DNA of 64,000 nt from Verrucomicrobiota bacterium (GCA_029556615.1 JAKQDD010000030.1:1-64000); one strand, 5' to 3'; counted from the stretch's first letter, positions 1 through 9,932 are shown. The notes: generated by a model not told the origin, from the sequence alone. A program made the numbers and translations.

Positions 1-43
1 TGCGTGCTGAGCCGCCCCGTCAGTGGTTTCCGCGGATTTGGAT

Positions 44-107
44 GCCCGCCCCCAGGGCGGGCCCATTCCCTCCCAATTCTATAGAGCCCGCCCGCGCGCG
101 GGCGGGC
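44..107. repeat. Two GC-rich palindromes
   Basis: Bases 44-51 (GCCCGCCC) pair with 55-62 across a 3-base loop. Bases 86-96 pair perfectly with 97-107, giving a 22-base palindrome without a loop. They share the GCCCGCC core, so they may be copies of a small palindromic element or transcription-stop hairpins of an upstream gene outside the window. Neither is followed by a clear T tract. Confidence 0.5.
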
Positions 108-390
108 CACCCCGGAGCCGACACCCGACGCGCCTTCAAGGTGAAAACCCACCAGGTGCCGATGGCAAACGTTCGCGCCACACGCGTTAGGCGAGGATCC
201 GGGTGGGGACTGAAGGGGTTGGCATGGTTGGACAGTAGAATCTAAAATATTGCTGTTCAATTGGTTAAGCAAGAACTCGCGCGTTGGATCCCGGAAATCC
301 GGCAACTTCGAGCCTTTTGTGTCCTCAAATTCCAGGGGAAATGGGCTTGACTTGATCCTTGGCTTCCAATAGTTGCGAGGGATTCATGCC

Positions 391-411
391 GGCCCGGCCG
401 CGGGCTGGGCC
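391..411. repeat. GC-rich hairpin just before hppA
   Basis: Arms 391-399 (GGCCCGGCC) and 403-411 pair with one G-T wobble across a 3-base loop. It resembles the two palindromes at 44-107 and lies about 50 bases before the chosen hppA start, so it would sit in the 5' leader of that mRNA. A regulatory role is possible but not shown. Confidence 0.4.
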
Positions 412-461
412 CTGCCCCGGGGGGGAGTGTGAAGCCCGGAATCCGAACCGAACCGAGACCT

Positions 462-2972
462 ATGTTGAGACGAAATCAGAACCTGATCCGGCTGGCCTTG
501 ATGGCGGGAGCGCCCTGGCTGGCGCTTTGCGCCCTGGCCAGTGAAGCCGAGCTAAAACTTCCCAAGCTCGACACCGTGACGTTCCTGGGAGGAATCACGG
601 GCAACCAACTGATGCTGGGCGGCATCGTGGTGTGCGCCATCGGGTTGCTCTTCGGCCTGGTACAGTACGTCCAGACGAAGAACCTGCCCGTGCACGATTC
701 GATGCGCAACGTGTCGAATTTGATCTGGGAGACGTGCAAGAGTTATCTGGCGCAGCAAGGCAAGTTCCTGGCGATCCTCTGGCTGCTGATCGGGGCGTGC
801 ATTGTGGCCTACTTCAAGTTTCTGCAGCACATGACGGCCGTGCAGGTCTTTCTGATCCTGGTAGCTTCCATTTTGGGGATCCTGGGGTCGTACGGCGTGG
901 CCTGGTTCGGCATGCGGATCAACACGCAGGCAAACAGCCGGTCCGCGTTCAGCGCGTTGCGCGGTCTGCCCTGGGGGCCGTTGGCGATTCCGATGCGCTC
1001 GGGCATGAGCGTCGGGTTGCTGCTCATCACCGTCGAGCTGTTCTTCATGATCTGCATTCTGGTGTTGCTGCCCGTCGAGCTGAAGGGACCGTGCTTCATC
1101 GGGTTCGCCATCGGCGAGTCGCTCGGCGCCAGCGCCCTCCGTATCTGCGGCGGCATCTTCACCAAGATCGCGGACATCGGGTCGGATCTGATGAAGATCA
1201 TCTTCAAGCTGCCCGAGGACGACCCGAAGAACCCGGGAGTGATCGCGGATTGCACGGGGGACAACGCCGGCGACAGCGTCGGGCCGACGGCGGACGGGTT
1301 CGAGACCTACGGCGTGACCGGGGTGGCGCTGATTACCTTTCTGGCGCTGACTTTGGGCACTTCGGCGCTCTGCGCGCAGTTGATCGTCTGGATCTTCGTG
1401 ATGCGCATTCTGATGATCGTGACCTCGATGGTGGCCTACTTCATCAACGAGCGGGTGTTCACGGCCAAGTACTCGCAGGCCAAAGACTTCCATCCCGAGC
1501 TCCCGCTGACCTCGCTCGTCTGGGTGACGTCCATCATCTCGATCATCGTCACCTTTATCGCGAGCAAACTCCTGCTCGTGCCTGCCCCTGGCAGCGGCAT
1601 TCATCCCGATCTCTGGTGGGTCCTCTCCGTGGTCATCTCCTGCGGCACCGCCGCCGGCGCCCTCATCCCCGAGTTCACCAAGATCTTCACGAGCACGGAA
1701 TGCCGTCACACGAAGGAGATCGTGACGGCGTCGAAGCAGGGCGGTTCCTCGCTCAACATTCTCTCCGGGTTTGTTGCGGGCAATTTCTCGGCGTTCTGGG
1801 AAGGGCTGCTGATGCTCGTGCTGATGCTGATCGCGGCCGTGCTCTCGAACCACGGGGCGCTGGTCGAGCTGATGCCGAAGGAAATCGGGTTCGCCGCGCC
1901 GATCTTCGCGTTCGGCCTCGTCGCCTTTGGGTTCCTCGGCATGGGACCGGTGACCATCGCCGTCGACAGTTTCGGGCCGGTCTCGGACAATGCGCAGTCC
2001 GTCTATGAGCTGAGCCAGATCGAGGGGATCCCGGGGATCGAGAAGGAGATCGAGGCGAAGTACGGGTTCAAGCCGGACTTTAAGGCGGCCAAGCACAACC
2101 TCGAGCGGAACGACGGCGCCGGCAACACCTTCAAGGCGACCGCGAAACCGGTGCTGATCGGCACGGCCGTCGTGGGGGCCACCACGATGATCTTCGGCAT
2201 CATCCTGCTGCTGGCCAAGGTGGCGGCGGAGGGGATCGCCCATGCCAAGGGCGTGACCCTGGGCGGCGAGGCCCTGCCCACGGAGATCATCAAAGCCGGC
2301 ATGGACTCGGTCGTGGCCAGCTTGAGCCTGGTGAAGCCGCACATCGTCCTCGGCTTCCTGATGGGCGGCGCGGTCATCTACTGGTTCACCGGGGCTTCGA
2401 CCCAGGCGGTCGTGACCGGCGCCTACCGGGCCGTTGTGTACATCAAGGAGAACATGAAGCTGGATGCGACGCGCGCGTCGATCGAGGACAGCAAGGAAGT
2501 GGTGAAGATCTGCACGATCTACGCCCAGAAAGGCATGATCAACATCTTCGTCGCGATCTTCTGCCTCTCGCTGTCGCTGGCGTTCTTCGATCCCTTCTTC
2601 TTCATCGGCTACCTGATCAGCATCGCGTTCTTCGGGTTGTACCAGGCGATCTTCATGGCCAACGCGGGCGGGGCCTGGGACAACGCCAAGAAGATCGTCG
2701 AGGTCGATCTCCGGGCCAAAGGCACCCCACTCCACGAAGCCAGCGTGGTCGGCGACACCGTGGGCGATCCGTTCAAGGACACCTCCTCGGTGGCCATGAA
2801 CCCCATCATCAAGTTCACAACGCTCTTCGGCCTGCTCGCGGTCGAAATGGCTGTCGCCATGAAGAGCCAGGGAACGAAGATCGGCATCGGTATCGCCCTG
2901 TTCCTCGTGGCGCTCTTCTTCGTCTACCGCTCGTTCTACGGGATGCGGATCCCCGAGGACAAGGCGGCCTGA
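462..2972 (+). CDS. hppA: Membrane-bound ion-pumping pyrophosphatase, divergent type
   Basis: This integral membrane pump hydrolyses pyrophosphate and moves H+ or Na+ across the membrane. The family signatures are present: the acidic loop PEDDPKNPGVIADCTGDNAG, then GDSVGPTADGFETYG, and near the C-terminus AGGAWDNAKK and GDTVGDPFKDTS. The usual GADLVGKVE substrate motif is changed to GSDLMKIIFKL. The K+-dependence position reads GNTFKA, and a Lys there marks K+-independent enzymes in the canonical family. At 836 residues it is longer than the usual 670-770 residues because of an extra N-terminal hydrophobic region. The start is uncertain: an in-frame GTG at 429 has a purine-rich tract too close to it, while the ATG at 462 begins a typical signal-like segment. 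A terminator follows at 2991. The ion specificity cannot be read from the sequence. Confidence 0.93.
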   Translation: MLRRNQNLIRLALMAGAPWLALCALASEAELKLPKLDTVTFLGGITGNQLMLGGIVVCAIGLLFGLVQYVQTKNLPVHDSMRNVSNLIWETCKSYLAQQGKFLAILWLLIGACIVAYFKFLQHMTAVQVFLILVASILGILGSYGVAWFGMRINTQANSRSAFSALRGLPWGPLAIPMRSGMSVGLLLITVELFFMICILVLLPVELKGPCFIGFAIGESLGASALRICGGIFTKIADIGSDLMKIIFKLPEDDPKNPGVIADCTGDNAGDSVGPTADGFETYGVTGVALITFLALTLGTSALCAQLIVWIFVMRILMIVTSMVAYFINERVFTAKYSQAKDFHPELPLTSLVWVTSIISIIVTFIASKLLLVPAPGSGIHPDLWWVLSVVISCGTAAGALIPEFTKIFTSTECRHTKEIVTASKQGGSSLNILSGFVAGNFSAFWEGLLMLVLMLIAAVLSNHGALVELMPKEIGFAAPIFAFGLVAFGFLGMGPVTIAVDSFGPVSDNAQSVYELSQIEGIPGIEKEIEAKYGFKPDFKAAKHNLERNDGAGNTFKATAKPVLIGTAVVGATTMIFGIILLLAKVAAEGIAHAKGVTLGGEALPTEIIKAGMDSVVASLSLVKPHIVLGFLMGGAVIYWFTGASTQAVVTGAYRAVVYIKENMKLDATRASIEDSKEVVKICTIYAQKGMINIFVAIFCLSLSLAFFDPFFFIGYLISIAFFGLYQAIFMANAGGAWDNAKKIVEVDLRAKGTPLHEASVVGDTVGDPFKDTSSVAMNPIIKFTTLFGLLAVEMAVAMKSQGTKIGIGIALFLVALFFVYRSFYGMRIPEDKAA

Positions 2973-2990
2973 CGTTTCGGTGAATTCGGC

Positions 2991-3022
2991 AACAGCGGGC
3001 CGTGGTGACACGGCCCGCTGTT
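2991..3022 (+). terminator. Strong hairpin terminator after hppA
   Basis: Bases 2991-3004 and 3009-3022 are a perfect 14-bp inverted repeat around a GTGA tetraloop, followed by a short CGCTTTGT stretch. It lies 19 bases after the hppA stop and separates that gene from pheT. The T tract is weak, so termination may be partial or bidirectional. Confidence 0.75.
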
Positions 3023-3113
3023 CGCTTTGTGGGCACGGCAGATTTTGATTGGGCGTTCGCGCGGGAACCGCTACTTTTCACATCCCCTGTCTGCGACCGG
3101 GGGAATGCGCCGC

Positions 3114-5573
3114 ATGAAAGTCACACTGAATTGGCTCAGACAGTACGTCGACTACGACGGGTCACCGGATGACCTTGCCGAACGCCTCACCCTGCTCGGG
3201 GTCGAGGTCGAAGGCCTTCAGAAATTGGGCGGCGAGTTCGAGGGCATCGTCGTGGCTCAGGTCCTGACCTGCGACAAGCATCCCAACGCCGACAAGCTCT
3301 CCGTCTGCCGGGTGGCCGACGGCAAGGGCGAACGCCAGATCGTTTGCGGCGCCCACAATTTCAAGGCCGGCGACAAAGTGCCGCTCATCCTCCCCGGCGC
3401 CACCCTGCCGGCCCGCCCGGGCGAGCCGCCCTTCACCATCAAGGTCGGCAAAATCCGCGGCGTCGAGTCCCATGGCATGATGTGTTCCCCCAAGGAACTG
3501 GGACTCGCCGAGGACGCCCAGGGCCTCATGATCCTCCCGCCCGACGCCCCGCTCGGACAGCCCTTCGCCCAGTTCCTCGGCCGCAGCGAGGCCGACGTCG
3601 TGTTCGATCTCGAAATCACCCCCAACCGCCCCGACCTCAACAGCGTCATCGGCATCGCCCGCGAGATCAGCGCCATCACCGGACGCCCGCTCCGTCTCCC
3701 GGAAACCACCCTGCCCGCCGGCGACCGCCCGGCGGCGGATTTCGTCGCCGTCCGCCTCGACGCCCCGGATCTCTGTCCCCGGTATGTCGCCCGCGTCATC
3801 CGCGGCGTCACCGTCGCCCCCAGCCCGGACTGGCTCCGGCGCGCCCTCGAAAGCGTCGGCCTGCGCAGCATCAACAACGTGGTCGATGCCACGAACTACG
3901 TCATGCTCGAGTGCGGCCAACCGCTCCACGCCTTTGATTATCACCTCGTCGCTCCCGCCCCGGACGGACGCCCCACGATCGTCGTCCGGCGCGCGCTCGA
4001 AGGCGAGACGTTCACCACGCTCGACGGCGCGTCCCACGCGCTCACCGGCGACATGCTGCTCATCGCGGACCCGGAGAAGGGGATTGCCCTGGCCGGCATC
4101 ATGGGGGGGCAGAACAGCGAGATCAACGAGCGCACCGTGGACGTCCTCCTGGAAAGCGCCTACTTCCAACCCACGCAGATCCGCCGCACCTCGAAGGCGC
4201 TCGGATTGCGCACCGACGCCTCGTATCGCTTCGAACGCGGCGCCGACCTGGGCGGCACGGACTGGGCCAGCCGCCGCTGCGCCCGTCTCATCCTCGAAAC
4301 CGCCGGCGGCCAACTCGCCGCGGATGCCGTCGACGCCTACCCCGAGCCGGTCGAGCCGCGGTGTGTCACGCTCCGCCACCGCAAAGTCCGGCAACTCCTC
4401 GGCATCAGCCTGCGTCCGGAAGAGATCGAGTCTTGCCTCGGCCCGCTCGGGCTCGAAGTGGTCCGGCGCAAGCCCCAGCCGGTCGATGCCGAACCCGCCG
4501 AACCCGAGCCCGTCACGTTCCGCATCCCCACCTTCCGCGTTGATCTCAAGCGCGAAATCGATCTCGTCGAAGAGATCTGCCGCCTGCACGGGGTGGATCG
4601 AATCCCGCCCACGCCTCCCCGGGGCGCGCTCGGCGCCAACGACTACGATGCGGTGCACGACCAGTTGGCCGAGGCGCGCCGGCACTTGACCGGTCTCGGC
4701 CTCGATGAGGCCCAGGGCCAGACGCTCATCGCCGAACCCGCCGCCCGCCTCGCCGCCCCCGCCGAGACCCTCGTCCCCCTCGCCAACCCGCTCAGCGCCG
4801 ACATGGGCGTGTTGCGCCCAAGCCTCCTGCCCGGGCTGCTCGACGCCCTCCGCCACAACTGCAGCCGGCAAAACCCGGACGTCGCGCTCTTCGAGATCGG
4901 CCGCGTCTTCACGCGCACCGCCGATGGGGTCGGCGAACGCCGGCGCCTGGCGCTGGTCCTCAGCGGACGCCGGCAGCCGCGGTTCTGGAGCGGCGACGAC
5001 CGCGAAGCGCGGTACGACGGCTCCGATCTCAAGGGGTTGATCGAGGAATTCCTCGAACACTACGGCGTGCGCGGCGCTTCCTGTCTCCGCCGCGAGGCGG
5101 CCACGGCCCTGTTCGTCCAGTCCGCCACGATCCAGCTCGGCCGGATCCTCCTCGGCGAGCTCGGGCAGGTGCTGCCCGCCGTCGCGCGGGACAATGACCT
5201 GCGCGACCCGGTCTGGATGGCGGAGCTCGATCTCGATCAGTTGCTCGCCCGGCGCAACGCATCCCGCGCGTTCAAACCTCTGCCCCAAGTTCCATCCGTG
5301 CGCCGCGACGTCGCCATGATTGTGCCGGAGTCGGTCACCCACGACGCCGTGCTGCTCGCCGTCCGGCAATCGCGCCCGGCGTGTCTCGAAGCGGTCGAGC
5401 TGTTCGATGTGTTCCGGGGGCAATCGATCCCGGCAGGTCAGAAGAGCATGGCCTACGCTCTCACCTACCGCAGCCCGGATCGCACCCTGACCGACGCGGA
5501 GGTGAATGCCACCCACGACAAGGTCATTCTCCACGTGAAACAAACCCTCAACGCGGTCATCCGCGACACCTGA
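3114..5573 (+). CDS. pheT: Phenylalanine--tRNA ligase beta subunit
   Basis: Beta chain of the cytoplasmic (alphabeta)2 phenylalanyl-tRNA synthetase, which charges tRNA-Phe; the alpha chain (pheS) is not in the window. At 819 residues the length is normal. The order of domains fits bacterial PheT: the N-terminal MKVTLNWLRQYVDY segment, an EMAP/tRNA-binding fold (about residues 40-150), the B3/B4 editing module, B5, the catalytic-like core, and a C-terminal anticodon-binding FDX-ACB domain with VPSVRRDVAMIVPE. The ATG at 3114 is preferred over an upstream in-frame ATG at 3105 and longer extensions because GGGGGA at 3099-3104 is well spaced and homologues begin at this methionine. The gene for a CotH-type protein follows after 27 bases. 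Confidence 0.95.
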   Translation: MKVTLNWLRQYVDYDGSPDDLAERLTLLGVEVEGLQKLGGEFEGIVVAQVLTCDKHPNADKLSVCRVADGKGERQIVCGAHNFKAGDKVPLILPGATLPARPGEPPFTIKVGKIRGVESHGMMCSPKELGLAEDAQGLMILPPDAPLGQPFAQFLGRSEADVVFDLEITPNRPDLNSVIGIAREISAITGRPLRLPETTLPAGDRPAADFVAVRLDAPDLCPRYVARVIRGVTVAPSPDWLRRALESVGLRSINNVVDATNYVMLECGQPLHAFDYHLVAPAPDGRPTIVVRRALEGETFTTLDGASHALTGDMLLIADPEKGIALAGIMGGQNSEINERTVDVLLESAYFQPTQIRRTSKALGLRTDASYRFERGADLGGTDWASRRCARLILETAGGQLAADAVDAYPEPVEPRCVTLRHRKVRQLLGISLRPEEIESCLGPLGLEVVRRKPQPVDAEPAEPEPVTFRIPTFRVDLKREIDLVEEICRLHGVDRIPPTPPRGALGANDYDAVHDQLAEARRHLTGLGLDEAQGQTLIAEPAARLAAPAETLVPLANPLSADMGVLRPSLLPGLLDALRHNCSRQNPDVALFEIGRVFTRTADGVGERRRLALVLSGRRQPRFWSGDDREARYDGSDLKGLIEEFLEHYGVRGASCLRREAATALFVQSATIQLGRILLGELGQVLPAVARDNDLRDPVWMAELDLDQLLARRNASRAFKPLPQVPSVRRDVAMIVPESVTHDAVLLAVRQSRPACLEAVELFDVFRGQSIPAGQKSMAYALTYRSPDRTLTDAEVNATHDKVILHVKQTLNAVIRDT

Positions 5574-5600
5574 CGCGGCCAGCCCACCGTCCGCAACGCC

Positions 5601-8600
5601 ATGCCTGGCAAGCCATCGCCGCCCGAGCCCGCCACCCCCCTCCCCGTCCTTCGCCAACGGGCACTGATGACCGTCGCCCTCGCGCTGCTGGCCGGCACGG
5701 CGTTCTTGCCGCGCCCGCGCGCCGGCGTCTGGATCAACGAGATCGTCGCTGACAACGCGAGCGGTCTCCAGACCCTGGCTGGCGATGCCGCCGACTGGAT
5801 CGAGCTGGCCAACGACGGTCCCCAGGCCGTACCCCTGGGCGGCTGGTATCTCACGGACCGCGCCTCGAATCTCACCCAGTGGCGCATTCCCAACGGCACG
5901 ACCATCCCCGCCAACGGCTATCTCGTCGTTTTCGCCGACAGCTCCCCGGTCGCCCTCGTCCAAGGCGAGCTCCACGCCAGTTTCAGCCTCTCGAAAGACG
6001 GCGAGTACCTCGGCCTGGTTCAGCCCGATGGCGTCACGGTCGCCAGCGAGTTCGCCCCCGCCTACCCGCCCCAGCTCCGGGATGTCGCCTACGGCCGCGG
6101 TCCCCGGCGCGAGCGCGTGCTCGTCGACGCCGGAACCCCTTGCCACTACTGCGTCCCCAACGCCGACAACACCGGCCCGTGTGCCGACGGGGCCGGCGCG
6201 CTCGGCTTCGGCAGCCCCGAGGGGGCCTTCACCGTCCGCTACTACGAGTTGACCCGCTCGATCAACACGATCGATGACGCCGAAACCATGATGGCCAACC
6301 GCCGCTATTGGAAGACCGACGCCGCCTACCCCATCGTGGGCCAGTACGACACCCTCGATTTTCACGCCAATGGCGCCTCCGGCGCCTTCGCCCAGAACCG
6401 CCTCTTTCCCGGCCACACCTATCCCGGCCAGAACAAGGAGAACTTCGCGCTCGAGGCCGAAAGCGCCGTTTTCGTGCCGGCCGCGGGATTCTGGACGTTC
6501 GCTGTCGGCAGTGACGACGGGTTCCGCCTGCGCCTCTGGGGACATGGCGTCGATTTCGTCGCCGAATACCCCACCGGCCGCGGCTTCGACACCACGCTCG
6601 CCCGATTCAATTTCCCGGTCGCCGGCGTCTACCACCTGCGCCTGGTCTATAACGAGAACTACGGTGACGCAGGCTTCGAGTGCTCCGTCGCCCGGGGTTA
6701 TCAGGAGACCTTCTCCGCCGAAGCCTTCCGGCTCGTCGGCGATCCCGCCAGCGGCATCCCCCTCGCCGGCGCCATCGGGTCGCTTGTCGACACCGATGTC
6801 GCTTCTCTGATGCAAGGCGTCAACGCCCGCCTCGATGCCCGCTGGCTTTTCCGTCTCGAGACGGCACCCGCTCCCGAGGACGACATCACCCTCTCGGTCC
6901 GCTGCGCCGACGGCTTCATCGCCGCCCTCAACGGCATCCCCGTGGCGGCCCTCGACGCCCCCACGCCCCTCGCCTGGAACAGCGCCGCCACCGCCACCCG
7001 ATCGCTCGACGAAACCCTCGCCGGCCAGTCGTATTCCATGGCCGCGCTGTTCCTCAGAGCTGGCGACAATTCCCTCGCCATCACCGCCCTCAATGATTCA
7101 GCGCAGGATCCCGATTTCCTCATTGCCCCGCGGCTCTCCTGGCGGCCGGCCGGCCACCAGCTGGCCTTCTTTGACGAGCCCACCCCCGGGTCCGCCAACG
7201 CCGAGCCCTACAACGCCCCCACCCCCGCCGTCACCGCCAGCGAACCGCGCGGCTTCAAGACCGCCCCGTTCACCGTGTCGCTCCTCGCCCCCGACACCGC
7301 GGACGAGATCCGGTACACGCTCGATGGGACCGTGCCCACAACGGACTCGCTGCGGTACACCGCCCCGTTCGTCGTCTCGAAAACCACCACCCTCCGCGCC
7401 GCCGTCGTGGATCCCGCCGCAATCCGCCAGACCGTCACCACGGTGACCTGGCTCTTCCTCGAGGACATCCTCGGGCAGGGCAGCAGCCCGCCGCCGGGCT
7501 GGCCGGCGAGCGGCAAGGTCAACGGCCACGTCATGGAATACGGCGTCCGGCAGAGCATTGTCACAAGCGACCCCACGCGCCTGCGCCAGGGCATGACCAA
7601 TGCCATCCCCTCGATCTCGATCGTCACCGACCTCGCCCACCTCTTCAATGCCCAGACCGGCATCTACGTCAACCCCGGCAACGACGGCATCGCCTGGGAA
7701 CGGCCCGTCTCCATCGAGCTCATCGATCCCGTCCACGGTGCGGAGGCCGAGTTCCAGATCGACGCCGGCCTGCGGATCCGCGGAGCCTACAGCCGCAGCG
7801 CCGGCAACCCCAAGCACTCGCTCCGGCTCTTCTTCCGGTCCGAGTACGGCGACGGCAAGCTGCGGTTCCCGCTGTTTGGCGAGGAGGGGGCGTCCGAGTT
7901 CGACAAGGTGGACCTTCGCACCTCGCAGAACTACTCGTGGGCCTTCGAGAACGGCACGCAGGAGACCTTCGTGCGGGAGACGTTCTCCCGGGATTCGCAG
8001 CGGGACATGGGGATGCCCTACACCCGCAGCCGGTACTACCACCTCTATCTCAATGGCCAGTACTGGGGCCTCTATCAGACCCAGGAGCGCGGTGACGCCG
8101 ATTTCGCCGCCACGTACCTCGGCGGCGACGACGACGATTGGGACTGCATCAAGACCACCCAGCCGGGATACACCACAACCGCCAGCGACGGCACGTTCGA
8201 CGCCTTCTCGGCCCTCCACAACCTCGCGGTCAACCAGGGCTTCACCGGCGCCTACAGCAACAATTACTACCGCGTGAAGGGCCTCAACCCGGACGGCACC
8301 CCCAATCCCGCCTACCCGGTCTACCTGGATGAGGACAACCTCATTGTCTACATGCTGACCGCCTTCTACACGGGCGACCCCGACTCGCCCGTGTCGATCT
8401 GGGGCGGCATGCCCAACAACATGTACGCCGTCTTCAACCGGGTCTTCCCGGATGGCTTCAAGTGGCTGCGCCACGACGCCGAACATTCCCTGGGCGCGAA
8501 CAGCAGCTACGGGGTGACGTGCGACACCACCACCGCCGGCGCCACCTACACGTCGTTCGCCGCGTTCAACCCCGCCATCCTCCACCAGCGCCTCTGCCAG

Positions 8601-9932
8601 CACCCAGCCTACCGCCTCCGGTTCGCCGACCTGGTGCAAAAGCACTTCTACGGTGATGGCGCGCTCACCCCCGCCAACGCGCAGCAGCGGTTCCGGAGCC
8701 GCATGCATGAGATCGATCTCGCGATCATCGGCGAGTCCGCCCGCTGGGGCCGCGGCAAGACGCGGGATGCCACCTGGCTCCCCGCCTGCAACGCCGTCCT
8801 CAATTCCTACCTCGACCGACGCCGCGATATCGTCGCAGCCCAGTTCCGCCAGCGCCGCTGGTTGCCGTCCATCGATGTCCCCCGCTTCTCCGTCACCAAT
8901 GCCACCGTGACCGCCGGCCATCTCCTCCGCCTCTCCGCCACCAACGCCTTCTATTACACCCTCGACGGCTCCGACCCGCGCCTCCCCGATGGCCGCGTCA
9001 ATCCCTCCGCCGTCGCGGTCCAGGGCGAGGGACCCGTGGCGCCGATCCCCCTCATCCCCCGCGGCGCCCGATGGCGCTGCTTCGACCGCGGCTCCGAACC
9101 GGCCCCCGCCGGCGGTCTCTCGTGGCGCGACCCCGGATTCCCGGACGGCGCCTGGATCGAAGGCCCCGCCATCCTCGGCTACGCCGGCCCGGACAACCCC
9201 AACCCGGTCGCCACCGGCACCTGCCGGTACGTGGTCGGTTTCTCCGGCCCTACCGTCGTCACCACCTACCTGCGCCATGCCTTCATCGTCGATACCACCA
9301 ACGCCATCCCGAAGGTCGTCGCCGAAATCCTCCGCGACGACGGCGTCGTCGTCTATCTCAACGGCGTCGAGGTCCCCGCGTGGCGCGAAAACATGCCCCC
9401 GGGAGCGCCCACCTACGAGACCCATGCCGCGACGGCCGTGAATTGGCCTGCACACAACACCTACTTCAAGCGGGAAGCCGACGTCGCCGCCCTCCTGCAG
9501 ACGGGCACCAACACCCTGGCTGTCGAGCTGCACCAGTGCAGCGAGAGCAACACCGATCTTTACTTCGATTGCTCCCTCACCATCCCCGGCAGCGAGGGCC
9601 TGCTCACCGCCGACATCCCCGTCACCCGAAGCCTCACCCTCAAGGCCCGCGCGTTCAATGGGACCGAGTGGAGCGCCCTCGTCGAGAATACCCTGACGGT
9701 CAAAACGGTCGCCTTCACCGGGACCCGGGTCACCGATGACGGTCTCCTCGTCGCCGAAACGACCGGTCTCGAAGGACCTGTGACGCTCTGGTGCTCGTCC
9801 GATCTCCACACCTGGATCCCGTGCGACCCTTCCGCCTGGTCCCTGACCGAGGGCGTGTTCACAATCGACCTCAAACACCCGTTACTCTCCCCCGGCCCCC
9901 AGAATTTCTTCCAGATCCGACTCCCCGACTGA
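5601..9932 (+). CDS. Large secreted CotH-kinase / lamin-tail domain protein
   Basis: A 1,443-residue exported protein. A hydrophobic signal segment (about residues 20-40) is followed by a lamin-tail domain beginning GVWINEIVADNASG, then a PA14-like beta domain around residues 205-375, a chitobiase/hexosaminidase C-terminal type repeat (RYTLDGTVPTTDS), and a CotH-like kinase domain over roughly residues 650-1080. The CotH part includes LYLNGQYWGLYQTQERGD, and later MYAVFNRVFPDGFKW and RHDAEHSLG. A second YYTLDGSDPRLPDG repeat and beta-sandwich modules end the protein. CotH domains of spore coats are atypical protein kinases; the role of this bacterial surface form is unknown, probably cell-surface or polysaccharide related. 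The 27-base gap to pheT suggests possible cotranscription, but the functions are unrelated. Confidence 0.88.
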   Translation: MPGKPSPPEPATPLPVLRQRALMTVALALLAGTAFLPRPRAGVWINEIVADNASGLQTLAGDAADWIELANDGPQAVPLGGWYLTDRASNLTQWRIPNGTTIPANGYLVVFADSSPVALVQGELHASFSLSKDGEYLGLVQPDGVTVASEFAPAYPPQLRDVAYGRGPRRERVLVDAGTPCHYCVPNADNTGPCADGAGALGFGSPEGAFTVRYYELTRSINTIDDAETMMANRRYWKTDAAYPIVGQYDTLDFHANGASGAFAQNRLFPGHTYPGQNKENFALEAESAVFVPAAGFWTFAVGSDDGFRLRLWGHGVDFVAEYPTGRGFDTTLARFNFPVAGVYHLRLVYNENYGDAGFECSVARGYQETFSAEAFRLVGDPASGIPLAGAIGSLVDTDVASLMQGVNARLDARWLFRLETAPAPEDDITLSVRCADGFIAALNGIPVAALDAPTPLAWNSAATATRSLDETLAGQSYSMAALFLRAGDNSLAITALNDSAQDPDFLIAPRLSWRPAGHQLAFFDEPTPGSANAEPYNAPTPAVTASEPRGFKTAPFTVSLLAPDTADEIRYTLDGTVPTTDSLRYTAPFVVSKTTTLRAAVVDPAAIRQTVTTVTWLFLEDILGQGSSPPPGWPASGKVNGHVMEYGVRQSIVTSDPTRLRQGMTNAIPSISIVTDLAHLFNAQTGIYVNPGNDGIAWERPVSIELIDPVHGAEAEFQIDAGLRIRGAYSRSAGNPKHSLRLFFRSEYGDGKLRFPLFGEEGASEFDKVDLRTSQNYSWAFENGTQETFVRETFSRDSQRDMGMPYTRSRYYHLYLNGQYWGLYQTQERGDADFAATYLGGDDDDWDCIKTTQPGYTTTASDGTFDAFSALHNLAVNQGFTGAYSNNYYRVKGLNPDGTPNPAYPVYLDEDNLIVYMLTAFYTGDPDSPVSIWGGMPNNMYAVFNRVFPDGFKWLRHDAEHSLGANSSYGVTCDTTTAGATYTSFAAFNPAILHQRLCQHPAYRLRFADLVQKHFYGDGALTPANAQQRFRSRMHEIDLAIIGESARWGRGKTRDATWLPACNAVLNSYLDRRRDIVAAQFRQRRWLPSIDVPRFSVTNATVTAGHLLRLSATNAFYYTLDGSDPRLPDGRVNPSAVAVQGEGPVAPIPLIPRGARWRCFDRGSEPAPAGGLSWRDPGFPDGAWIEGPAILGYAGPDNPNPVATGTCRYVVGFSGPTVVTTYLRHAFIVDTTNAIPKVVAEILRDDGVVVYLNGVEVPAWRENMPPGAPTYETHAATAVNWPAHNTYFKREADVAALLQTGTNTLAVELHQCSESNTDLYFDCSLTIPGSEGLLTADIPVTRSLTLKARAFNGTEWSALVENTLTVKTVAFTGTRVTDDGLLVAETTGLEGPVTLWCSSDLHTWIPCDPSAWSLTEGVFTIDLKHPLLSPGPQNFFQIRLPD

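Larger units (their letters stand above)
1..461. other. Leader region upstream of hppA, no gene recognised
   Basis: No convincing coding sequence was found here; the short open frames have no recognisable protein character. The stretch holds three GC-rich palindromes (listed separately) and an AT-richer patch near 240-270. A TTGACT hexamer at 347-352 could be a -35 box, but no good -10 follows at the usual distance, so the hppA promoter is not firmly located. Confidence 0.5.

Noticed and set aside
42-245. A short open frame in the leader as a possible small gene
   Set aside because: It runs through the GC palindromes, has no ribosome-binding site and gives a Pro/Arg-rich, low-information peptide.
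3162-6815. A 1,217-codon minus-strand frame across pheT and the CotH gene
   Set aside because: It covers parts of two well-supported genes on the other strand and shows no protein signature.
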